Below are positions 1 to 5,230 of a DNA stretch of 21,989 nucleotides, one piece after another (position 1 is the stretch's first letter; each line of letters opens with the position of its first letter). The notes below the pieces were generated by a model, which was not told the DNA's origin, did no database searches, and saw only the letters and a list, made by a program, of their open reading frames with translations. The stretch is from Candidatus Latescibacterota bacterium (GTDB taxonomy: Bacteria > JAAXHH01), in NCBI GenBank assembly GCA_022821935.1, contig JAJECR010000276.1:1-21989 (forward strand). Direction: 5' to 3'. The position numbers and the translations under genes are program-made.

Positions 1-85
1 AGACTGATTGTAAGATCAAATATCAGAATACGATTCAGAAGGTTGCGATTGTTCCCCGTGAGGTAAGTAACCAGGGAGTGTTTAG

Positions 86-769
86 ATGACGACCGCATCG
101 GCGACAGGCGTCATAACCGATCTTATGTGGTCCGAGACGGCATCGATCTACGACGCGATCCTCGCCCATCCCTTCATCAAGGGACTCACCTCCGGCGACC
201 TCGACCGATCAGCTTTCGAGTTCTACACCGTCCAGGACGCGCTGTATCTCAAGGACTATGCCCGGGCCCTGAGTCTGGCCGCCGCCAAGGCGCCGGACGA
301 GGACAGTATCATTCTCTTTAACGAGCATGCCAAAGGCTGCCTAGTTGAAGAGCGGGCCATGCAGGAGCACTTCTTCGACGTCTTCGGCCTATCGGCGGAC
401 CAGGTTTGGGCGACTCCCAAGGCGCCCGTGTGCCAGGCGTATACGAGCTACCTGCTGTCGGTGGCCTATGGCCGTCCCTACCACGAGGTCGTGGCCGTCG
501 TGCTGCCGTGCTACTGGATCTACTGGGAGGTGGGCAAGGCGCTGGCGGAGAAGGGATCGCCTGATCCCATGTACCAGCAGTGGATCGATACCTACGCCGG
601 CGAGCAGTTTGCCGAGTGCGTCGTGGCCGTCCTTGAGATCACGAACCGCATCTCCGAGGGGCTTCCGGATGAGGACCGGGAAGCCATGCTGAACCATTAC
701 ATCACGACCAGTCGGTACGAGTGGATGTTCTGGGACATGGGGTATCGGAAGGAGCAGTGGCCGGTGTGA
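86..769 (+). CDS. tenA: TenA family protein (thiaminase II / aminopyrimidine aminohydrolase-like)
   Basis: A 227-residue all-helical protein of the usual TenA length. TenA enzymes hydrolyse thiamine or its degradation product aminomethyl-HMP to salvage the pyrimidine moiety in the cytoplasm. The family signatures are visible: the QD-x2-YL-x-DYARAL stretch (Asp51), the active-site cysteine in VLPCYWIYWEVG (Cys142), and the C-terminal SRYEWMFWDMGY carrying the catalytic glutamate (Glu212). These match Asp44, Cys135 and Glu205 of Bacillus subtilis TenA, so this is the cysteine-containing (TenA_C) class. The ATG has an AGGGAG ribosome-binding site at 73-78. No other thiamine gene is in the window and I see no TPP-riboswitch core in the 85 upstream bases, although the window edge cuts that region. 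Fold assignment is firm; the exact substrate is inferred. Confidence 0.92.
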   Translation: MTTASATGVITDLMWSETASIYDAILAHPFIKGLTSGDLDRSAFEFYTVQDALYLKDYARALSLAAAKAPDEDSIILFNEHAKGCLVEERAMQEHFFDVFGLSADQVWATPKAPVCQAYTSYLLSVAYGRPYHEVVAVVLPCYWIYWEVGKALAEKGSPDPMYQQWIDTYAGEQFAECVVAVLEITNRISEGLPDEDREAMLNHYITTSRYEWMFWDMGYRKEQWPV

Positions 770-945
770 GTGGGGCGTTCCTTCAATGCTTAACGCCAAA
801 TTCGCCCGGGTGCAGCAATTTCTGTACTAGGTAGCGCCGCGAACTATCCCACGAAGACACCGCTAACATAATGGACACCTGCCACGGCAGCCGGGAGTCA
901 AATCCGGCGCATTTTGGATATGGGTTGCGATACGTGCTGTAAAAC

Positions 946-974
946 TTGACACGACCAGGATATGTAATTACTAT
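946..974 (+). promoter_or_regulatory. Sigma-70-type promoter of the mazEF-like operon
   Basis: TTGACA at 946-951 matches the -35 consensus exactly. TACTAT at 969-974 follows at a 17-bp spacing. A perfect TATAAT at 972-977 overlaps it but sits at 20 bp, which is long. The promoter lies about 40 bp before the antitoxin start and is AT-rich against a GC-rich background. Confidence 0.7.
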
Positions 975-980
975 AATTAC
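964..980. promoter_or_regulatory. Palindromic operator candidate over the -10 box
   Basis: A perfect 7-bp inverted repeat, GTAATTA-cta-TAATTAC, is centred on the -10 region of the toxin-antitoxin promoter. MazE-type antitoxins, alone or with MazF, usually repress their own operon by binding such palindromes. The position fits autorepression by the downstream AbrB-fold antitoxin. The symmetry is seen in the sequence; its binding partner is inferred. Confidence 0.5.
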
Positions 981-997
981 GTATTAAGCCCACTCAA

Positions 998-1005
998 CGG
1001 AGGTG
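998..1005 (+). promoter_or_regulatory. Ribosome-binding site that fixes the antitoxin start
   Basis: CGGAGGTG lies about 6 bases before the ATG at 1012. The in-frame GTG at 1003 falls inside this Shine-Dalgarno sequence, so it cannot be the start; the ATG is preferred. Confidence 0.7.
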
Positions 1006-1011
1006 AAGCGC

Positions 1012-1266
1012 ATGAACAAATCGTCTTGCATCAGGGAAGTCAAACTGATTCCGATCGGGAACTCCAGAGGCATCCGCCTTCCCAAGACACTGCTGGACAA
1101 GTACGGATGGAGTGACCGCCTGACACTGGAAGAGATGGAGGAGGGCGTCGTCCTGCGGGGCAAGGAGACCCATAATCTGTCCTGGGAGGAGACTTCCCGC
1201 GCCATGGCCGAAGAGTCGGAGGACTGGAGCGATTTTGACGCTACTATAGCTGATGGCGTGGACTGA
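1012..1266 (+). CDS. mazE: MazE/AbrB-type antitoxin
   Basis: An 84-residue antitoxin with an N-terminal SpoVT/AbrB swapped-hairpin domain. The stretch KLIPIGNSRGIRLPKTLLDK (about residues 11-30) is the classic MazE DNA-binding core, and EEGVVLRGK completes the hairpin. The acidic C-terminal tail (EESEDWSDFDATIADGVD) is the kind of extended segment that wraps around and inhibits MazF. The start is the ATG following a CGGAGGTG ribosome-binding site. The stop codon overlaps the toxin start by one base (TGATG), so the two genes are translationally coupled. Regulation is probably autorepression through the palindrome at 964-980. The family is clear; pairing with the next gene follows from context. 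Confidence 0.9.
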   Translation: MNKSSCIREVKLIPIGNSRGIRLPKTLLDKYGWSDRLTLEEMEEGVVLRGKETHNLSWEETSRAMAEESEDWSDFDATIADGVD

Positions 1267-1598
1267 TGGCCTCATTTCCTCGACGTTATGCCGTGTACAT
1301 TGCCGATCTGAATCCCACCACGGGCGCTGAGATTCACAAGGTCAGACCGGTGGTTATCGTCAGTCGCGATGAGATGAACCGGCACCTTGAAACCGTGGTC
1401 GTCTGCCCCCTCACCTCCAGACTGCATCCGCGCTGGCGGGGCCGACTGCAGGTGCGGTGCGCGGGGCAGGACGCCGAGATTGCTGTCGATCAGATTCGCA
1501 CCATCAGCAAACAGCGTCTGGGGCAACGCATCGACAGTCTCTCCGTTGACAACGCGGCACAGCTGCGGCGCATCATCAGCGAGATGTATGCCGAGTAA
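1266..1598 (+). CDS. mazF: MazF/PemK-type endoribonuclease toxin
   Basis: A 110-residue toxin of normal MazF length. MazF enzymes cleave single-stranded mRNA at short sequences and stop growth until neutralised by MazE. Visible family motifs in order are YIADLNPTTGAEIHKVRPVV near the N-terminus with the conserved RPVVIVS strand, VVCPLTS in the middle, and VDQIRTISKQRL in the second half. No key segment is missing and the frame is intact, so the toxin looks functional. It starts one base inside the antitoxin stop and ends about 40 bp before the convergent J-domain gene. The cleavage sequence cannot be predicted from this reading. Confidence 0.93.
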   Translation: MASFPRRYAVYIADLNPTTGAEIHKVRPVVIVSRDEMNRHLETVVVCPLTSRLHPRWRGRLQVRCAGQDAEIAVDQIRTISKQRLGQRIDSLSVDNAAQLRRIISEMYAE

Positions 1599-1600
1599 CG

Positions 1601-1649
1601 GCTGGATACAAGGGGGCGAATCAACCCACCGGCGCAACCCTTATCCAGC
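1601..1649. terminator. Stem-loop between the convergent mazF and J-domain genes
   Basis: GCTGGATA (1601-1608) pairs with TATCCAGC (1642-1649). After a two-base bulge, AGGG (1611-1614) pairs with CCCT (1638-1641), leaving a loop of about 23 bases. The hairpin begins just after the mazF stop and contains the stop codon of the J-domain gene. There is no U-tract on either strand, so it may be a bidirectional 3'-end structure rather than a classical intrinsic terminator. Confidence 0.4.
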
Positions 1650-2483
1650 ACGATTCTCATCGACCAGGTTCCTCAGGATCCCCACCAGCGCCCTACCCGG
1701 CGCTTTTTCCGCGTAACCCGCCAGTTCGAACTGACGCGTTCCATTTCTTCGCACTAATATTTCGCTCCAGAAGAAGAATCCCTCTTTCAGACGGACTTCC
1801 ACCAGGTCGCCGATGTCGTATAGCGTCGAGGTGTTGTTGTTGACCAGGTGGTTGGAACGGGTGATGGCCATGCCTTCCTCGCCGGACCCGTCGATGTCGT
1901 AGAATACCAATAGGTCATTCACCGTCGAGGCCACACCGCTGAAGCGGGCGTTTTGTTGCAGAGAAACGATGAAGTTGGCCGCCCGGTCGGCGTCGATATC
2001 GGGGTAGATGTATAGACCGGCCCTGGCATCGGTCCAGATACCACGGGCGCCCTCCCGTACACGCTGAACGGCCGGATCAGCGGATGTCCCGGTCCCCTTT
2101 CGACCGGATGTCCCGTATCCCGTACGACCGGACGCACCGTATCCCGTACGGCCGGAAGCACCGGTCCGGGTATACTCCGTCCGGGGACGCTCCGACTGGG
2201 ATTGACGCGTCTGCGAAGAAGTGCGATAACCAGGCGGTGATTGCTGGTGGGATGATGGGCCGGAAGACGAGGGCATTCGCAGTTTTTCCGCATGCCGGAC
2301 GAGCCACTGGTAGGCCTCGTTGATCTCCGTGAACTTCATCGTGGCGCGGTCTTTCACCCGGTCGGGCACCTTGTCGGGATGCCAGATCAGCGCCAGTTCA
2401 CGGTACGATTTCTTCACGTCGTCGATAGACGCGCCCGGAGCAAGGTCGAGCGAAAGGAGCGCCTTCTGTGTTTTGTCGTCCAT
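1641..2483 (-). CDS. J-domain protein with a glycine-rich repeat linker and a C-terminal domain of unknown function
   Basis: A 280-residue cytoplasmic protein. Residues 6-65 form a J domain with the invariant HPD at 35-37 (LALIWHPDK) and a helix IV ending in FTEINEAYQWL. J domains stimulate the ATPase of DnaK/Hsp70, so this is probably a specialised co-chaperone. The G/F region and zinc fingers of true DnaJ are absent. Residues 70-107 are Ser/Gln/Pro/Arg-rich, 108-134 are an eight-residue tandem repeat (GASGRTGY type), and 145-280 form a mixed alpha/beta domain with EEGMAITRSNHLV and a later FFFWSEI strand. That pattern is loosely reminiscent of bacterial PH-like domains; I could not assign it firmly. 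No strong ribosome-binding site precedes the ATG. The client is unknown. Confidence 0.82.
   Translation of the reverse strand: MDDKTQKALLSLDLAPGASIDDVKKSYRELALIWHPDKVPDRVKDRATMKFTEINEAYQWLVRHAEKLRMPSSSGPSSHQQSPPGYRTSSQTRQSQSERPRTEYTRTGASGRTGYGASGRTGYGTSGRKGTGTSADPAVQRVREGARGIWTDARAGLYIYPDIDADRAANFIVSLQQNARFSGVASTVNDLLVFYDIDGSGEEGMAITRSNHLVNNNTSTLYDIGDLVEVRLKEGFFFWSEILVRRNGTRQFELAGYAEKAPGRALVGILRNLVDENRAG
2082..2162 (-). repeat. 24-bp tandem repeat encoding GASGRTGY units
   Basis: About three and a half copies of a 24-bp unit encode GASGRTGY, GASGRTGY, GTSGRKGT and GTS inside the J-domain gene. The first two copies are nearly identical at the DNA level and the later ones have drifted. The frame is kept because the unit is a multiple of three. 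Confidence 0.75.
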
Positions 2484-2510
2484 ACATGGTTATTTAAGCC
2501 ATGCAAAGGG

Positions 2511-2539
2511 TTGTCTCAAGGGATTTGTGCCGGTATATT
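2511..2539 (+). promoter_or_regulatory. Sigma-70-type promoter of PhyH-1
   Basis: TTGTCT at 2511-2516 (4 of 6 matches) and TATATT at 2534-2539 (5 of 6) are separated by exactly 17 bp. The element lies 72 bp before the preferred ATG of PhyH-1. This supports the ATG at 2612 over an upstream in-frame start at 2501, which would lie ahead of the promoter. Confidence 0.5.
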
Positions 2540-2611
2540 CACTGCGGAGATTCTCCTGACCGGTTTGCCTCTCTGCGATCCATTATTCGATCTTCCAAAT
2601 GGGGACTGAAC

Positions 2612-3445
2612 ATGCCCATCACCGATGCCCTGCCCGAAATGAAGCGGGAACTGCGTTTTTTCCCGGCAAGTACCGAACATCCCAAAACGCTTTCTCGCGA
2701 ACAGGTCGACTTTTTCAACGCAAACGGCTATCTCTGCCCCCTGGACGTCTTTACGCCGCAGGAGGCCGAGGAGAACCGTCTGTATTTCGAAGACCTGATG
2801 GCCCGCGGCGAGCGGGAAGGGTACAACAGCTACTCGATCAACGGCTGGCAGCGGCACTGCGAAGGTATCTACAACCTGGCCATGAACAAGCGGATCCTTG
2901 ACTACGCGGAAGACCTGGTCGGGGAAACGCTGATCTGCGAGATGACCCACTATTTCTGCAAGATGCCGGGCGACGTGCAGCGGGTGAGCTGGCATCAGGA
3001 CGCGTCCTACTGGCCCCTGACCCCGAGCAAGGTGGTGACGATCTGGCTGGCCATCGACGACGTGGACGAGGAAAACGGGCCCATGACGGTCATCCCCGGT
3101 TCCCACCTCCACGGTCAGATTCCATTCGAGAACAGCACGAAAGCCGAGAAGAACGTGCTGGGACAGACCGTCCACGACCCGCTCAGGTGGGGCGGCGACC
3201 CCGTGCCCTTCGTCATGAAGGCGGGCCAGATTTCCATGCACACCGACCTGTTGCTGCACGGATCCGACCCGAACGTATCCGACCGCCGCCGTTGCGGCCT
3301 GACGATCCGGTACCTGCCGCCGGACGTCCGGGGCCGATACCCGGAGTACCACCGCGCCGTAATCTGCCGTGGCGGCGATCCCTCGGGTTACTGGAGACCC
3401 ATACCCAAGCCGTCAGGCGACCAGATTCCTCCACGCAATCGCTAG
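2612..3445 (+). CDS. Phytanoyl-CoA dioxygenase family protein (PhyH-1)
   Basis: A 277-residue Fe(II)/2-oxoglutarate-dependent oxygenase of the PhyH fold (double-stranded beta helix). The iron triad is visible: His128 and Asp130 in VSWHQDASYW and the distal His216 in LLLHGSDPNVSDRR, followed by basic residues (Arg233 in LTIRYLP is the likely 2-oxoglutarate carboxylate ligand). The block DDVDEENGPMTVIPGSH is the family hallmark between the two metal sites. The start is set by the ATG with a weak GGGG upstream and by the promoter position. The family includes hydroxylases of fatty acyl-CoAs, ectoine and many natural products, and no residue here tells which substrate is used. It stands alone, convergent with the alkyltransferase gene. 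Confidence 0.9.
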   Translation: MPITDALPEMKRELRFFPASTEHPKTLSREQVDFFNANGYLCPLDVFTPQEAEENRLYFEDLMARGEREGYNSYSINGWQRHCEGIYNLAMNKRILDYAEDLVGETLICEMTHYFCKMPGDVQRVSWHQDASYWPLTPSKVVTIWLAIDDVDEENGPMTVIPGSHLHGQIPFENSTKAEKNVLGQTVHDPLRWGGDPVPFVMKAGQISMHTDLLLHGSDPNVSDRRRCGLTIRYLPPDVRGRYPEYHRAVICRGGDPSGYWRPIPKPSGDQIPPRNR

Positions 3446-3491
3446 TATCTACATTGTCTCTACAGCACCAACATTGATCCAAGGGTGGAAA

Positions 3492-4382
3492 CTACAGCGA
3501 CAGCGGCCTGCAGTATTTACACGGGCGGTACCCGTTTTCCGCCGCCTCGTCGGGACTGCTGAATTCCATGCGGTGCTGCTGCTGTATCCGCCGTGCATTT
3601 CGGCAAGTCGGATAACAGTAGATGCCGGTCGTGCGGCTGCCGATGAAGCGCACGCCGCGCTGCTTCCAGCCCGCGAGGTCTTTTCTGGCGATCCCCTCCC
3701 GCTCCAGCAGGATCCATTTCATTTCCGGTCCGTAGTAATAGTTCCCCACGCCCCCGGTCGAGGGTACGAGCCTGTGGCAGGGCATCAGGAAGGGCACGGG
3801 ATTGCGGGCCATTACGGTTCCGACGGCACGGATCGCCCTGGGTCTGCCCACTTCCCGGGCCAGCCAGGCATAGGGCCGGACCTCGCCCGACGGGATCCTC
3901 GCCAGATGCTCGAGGACCGTCTTTTCAAATTCGGTCAACCCCTCGAGGGTGACCGGCGGCTTGGCGATCTTCTCTCCTTTTATGGCCCGCCTGACTGCTT
4001 CTGCAAACGCTTCAGGCAGCGAACCTCTGACCGTGGCCCGCCCCAGCCTTTCTTCGTAGTAGGACTCGAAAGCGCCGTCCTCCTCCACGTCGAGTTTTAC
4101 CGCCGAAATGCCCCTGGGCGTGAAGCCCACATGCGCCGGCCCGAAATCCGTATTGATGACATCATATCTGTCTGCTATCCTGATCATCACTTCCTCCTCG
4201 ATCCCAGCCGGGGCGGTCATTTTCAGTTTGGGACATGCCGCGGCTATACTTTTCATGAAAGCGGCTTCTTCGCGGCTATCGGCACACGCTGCCAGTTGTT
4301 CCGCCGCGGACCGGCTCGCTTCCTCGTCCGCCTCGCCTGTTCTGATTTGGTTCAGGTTCTTTCTCGATTCGTTACAATCCAC
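3492..4382 (-). CDS. Anti-sigma-like / O6-alkylguanine-DNA alkyltransferase / Ada zinc-domain fusion
   Basis: A 296-residue protein with three parts. Residues 1-70 have the layout of a zinc-type anti-sigma (ZAS) N-terminus: MDC, GEADEE, EQLAAC and a PAGIEEEVMIRI tail. The usual HxxxCxxC is degenerate (Gln29, Cys33, Ser36). Residues about 72-230 are an Ogt/Ada-C alkyltransferase with an N-terminal RNase-H-like part, IPSGEVRPYAWLAREVG, the RAVGTVMARNP arginine-finger segment and the methyl-acceptor PCHR (Cys202). Residues about 245-296 are an Ada-N zinc domain, FIGSRTTGIYCYPTC to RPCKYCRP, with all four cysteines (256, 260, 288, 291). In E. coli Ada the zinc domain comes first and an AraC domain lies between; here the order is reversed and AraC is missing. 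The GTG start has a GGAGG site inside the sigma gene and the frames overlap by 11 bp. Domain calls for the two alkylation modules are firm; the anti-sigma call rests on layout and context. Confidence 0.85.
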   Translation of the reverse strand: MDCNESRKNLNQIRTGEADEEASRSAAEQLAACADSREEAAFMKSIAAACPKLKMTAPAGIEEEVMIRIADRYDVINTDFGPAHVGFTPRGISAVKLDVEEDGAFESYYEERLGRATVRGSLPEAFAEAVRRAIKGEKIAKPPVTLEGLTEFEKTVLEHLARIPSGEVRPYAWLAREVGRPRAIRAVGTVMARNPVPFLMPCHRLVPSTGGVGNYYYGPEMKWILLEREGIARKDLAGWKQRGVRFIGSRTTGIYCYPTCRNARRIQQQHRMEFSSPDEAAENGYRPCKYCRPLSL

Positions 4383-4920
4383 TGGGGTCGTCCTCCATGA
4401 TTTTGCGAAGTCTGCGCAGTGCCCGGTACACTTTGCCCCGCAGCGCCGATTCCGATGAGCCGGTGACCGTCGCGATTTCCGCGTAGGAGTATTGCTCGAT
4501 GAATCGCAGGATGATCAGTTCACGGCTCTCTCTGCCCAGTTTGTCGAGCGCCGACCGGATCGACCTTGCCATGTCGTTCCGGGGGACGAAGGACTGGACT
4601 TCTCCCTTCATCTTCTCCATTGCGTCTGCCATGCGTTTGCGCGACCTCAGCCGGTTCAAAGTCAGGTTCCGCACGATCCGGTATAGCCAGGGACGTATTT
4701 CGAGCGTCATGCACCGCTCCGCGTCGTACTTTCCGGTGAGCGTGACATAGGCCTTGACGAAGGCTTCCTGCGTAACGTCGAGGGCGTCGTCCGAACCACC
4801 GAGCATATGGAAGGCATAGGTAAAGAGTCTGTCCTTGTACGCCGCCACCAGGTCCGCCACCGCCTCCCTGTTGCCGCGATGGATTTCCAGCGCGATACAT
4901 TTTTCGTTTACTGCACTCAT
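4372..4920 (-). CDS. ECF-type RNA polymerase sigma factor
   Basis: A 182-residue sigma-70-family protein with only regions 2 and 4, the size and layout of an extracytoplasmic-function (ECF) sigma factor. Region 2 spans about residues 24-96 and includes DALDVTQEAFVKAY (2.2) and PWLYRIVRNLTLNRLRSRKR (2.3-2.4). Region 4 spans about 120-173 with RELIILRFIEQYSYAEIATV and the helix-turn-helix SSESALRGKVYRALRRLR. The ATG at 4920 is preferred: an AAGGAG lies 13 bases upstream, and the in-frame extension before it has no sigma-like content. The 3' end overlaps the downstream fusion gene by 11 bp, the usual layout of a sigma/anti-sigma pair. The signal is therefore inferred to be DNA alkylation. A candidate autoregulated promoter is at 4964-4989. 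Confidence 0.9.
   Translation of the reverse strand: MSAVNEKCIALEIHRGNREAVADLVAAYKDRLFTYAFHMLGGSDDALDVTQEAFVKAYVTLTGKYDAERCMTLEIRPWLYRIVRNLTLNRLRSRKRMADAMEKMKGEVQSFVPRNDMARSIRSALDKLGRESRELIILRFIEQYSYAEIATVTGSSESALRGKVYRALRRLRKIMEDDPSGL
4392..4396 (-). promoter_or_regulatory. Ribosome-binding site of the alkyltransferase fusion, inside the sigma gene
   Basis: GGAGG on the minus strand lies nine bases before the GTG at 4382, within the last codons of the sigma factor. It selects the GTG as start, implies coupled translation of the two genes, and would keep sigma and its partner at a fixed ratio. Confidence 0.65.
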
Positions 4921-4963
4921 ATGGATTGCTGCACTCCTTAATTCGTCGCCGGCTTCAGTACTA

Positions 4964-4989
4964 TAACACCGCGTATCTGTGTTTTGTTC
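4964..4989 (-). promoter_or_regulatory. Candidate ECF-type promoter upstream of the sigma gene
   Basis: On the minus strand GAAC (4986-4989, preceded by CCCC) is followed after 16 bp by GTGTTA (4964-4969). A GAAC-type -35 with a 16-bp spacer and a GT-rich -10 is the general form of ECF promoters, and these sigma factors usually drive their own operon. The same stretch also offers TATAGT as a weak sigma-70 -10. One instance in one genome is weak evidence. Confidence 0.3.
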
Positions 4990-5001
4990 GGGGAAAAGTG
5001 A

Positions 5002-5118
5002 TATCCTGTATCCCGCTTGGCAGATTCTTCCCCAATACCTTCCTTGCACCTCGGTGACGATGCCAGAAACTACCAGGAACAGGCCATTCGCGTAGCAATT
5101 AAGGAATCACAGAAATGA
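5002..5118 (+). pseudogene. C-terminal remnant of a small gene upstream of the HicB-like fragment
   Basis: An open stretch without a start codon ends in HLGDDARNYQEQAIRVAIKE and SQK, a protein-like charged helix. Its TGA overlaps the ATG of the next fragment (ATGA), as genes of a toxin-antitoxin operon do. I read it as the tail of the partner of the HicB-like gene, the rest being lost. The family is not recognised and the call depends on the neighbour. Confidence 0.3.
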
Positions 5119-5215
5119 AGACGAGTGCTCGATATGTGAAAATAGTGGAATGGTCAGAAGAAGATCAGATGTGGCGGGAAAAGACTACGTTAACAAGATG
5201 CTGGACATCGTCTGA
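5115..5215 (+). pseudogene. HicB-like antitoxin remnant with an internal deletion
   Basis: The first 18 codons read MKTSARYVKIVEWSEEDQ, the characteristic N-terminus of HicB-like antitoxins (HicB_lk_antitox type). The frame then turns into unrelated sequence. In another frame, from 5171, the DNA reads VAGKDYVNKMLDIV and stops at 5213-5215; this resembles the C-terminal end of the same family. Members are normally around 100 residues, so the middle appears to have been deleted by a length that is not a multiple of three. The N-terminal match is strong; the C-terminal half is more tentative. It occupies the space between the sigma gene and the binding-protein gene. Confidence 0.5.
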
Positions 5216-5230
5216 TATCTCGACTCGCAC

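Noticed and set aside
1..85. TPP riboswitch upstream of tenA
   Set aside because: No CUGAGA or ACCUGA core is visible in the available 85 bases, though the window edge prevents a full check.
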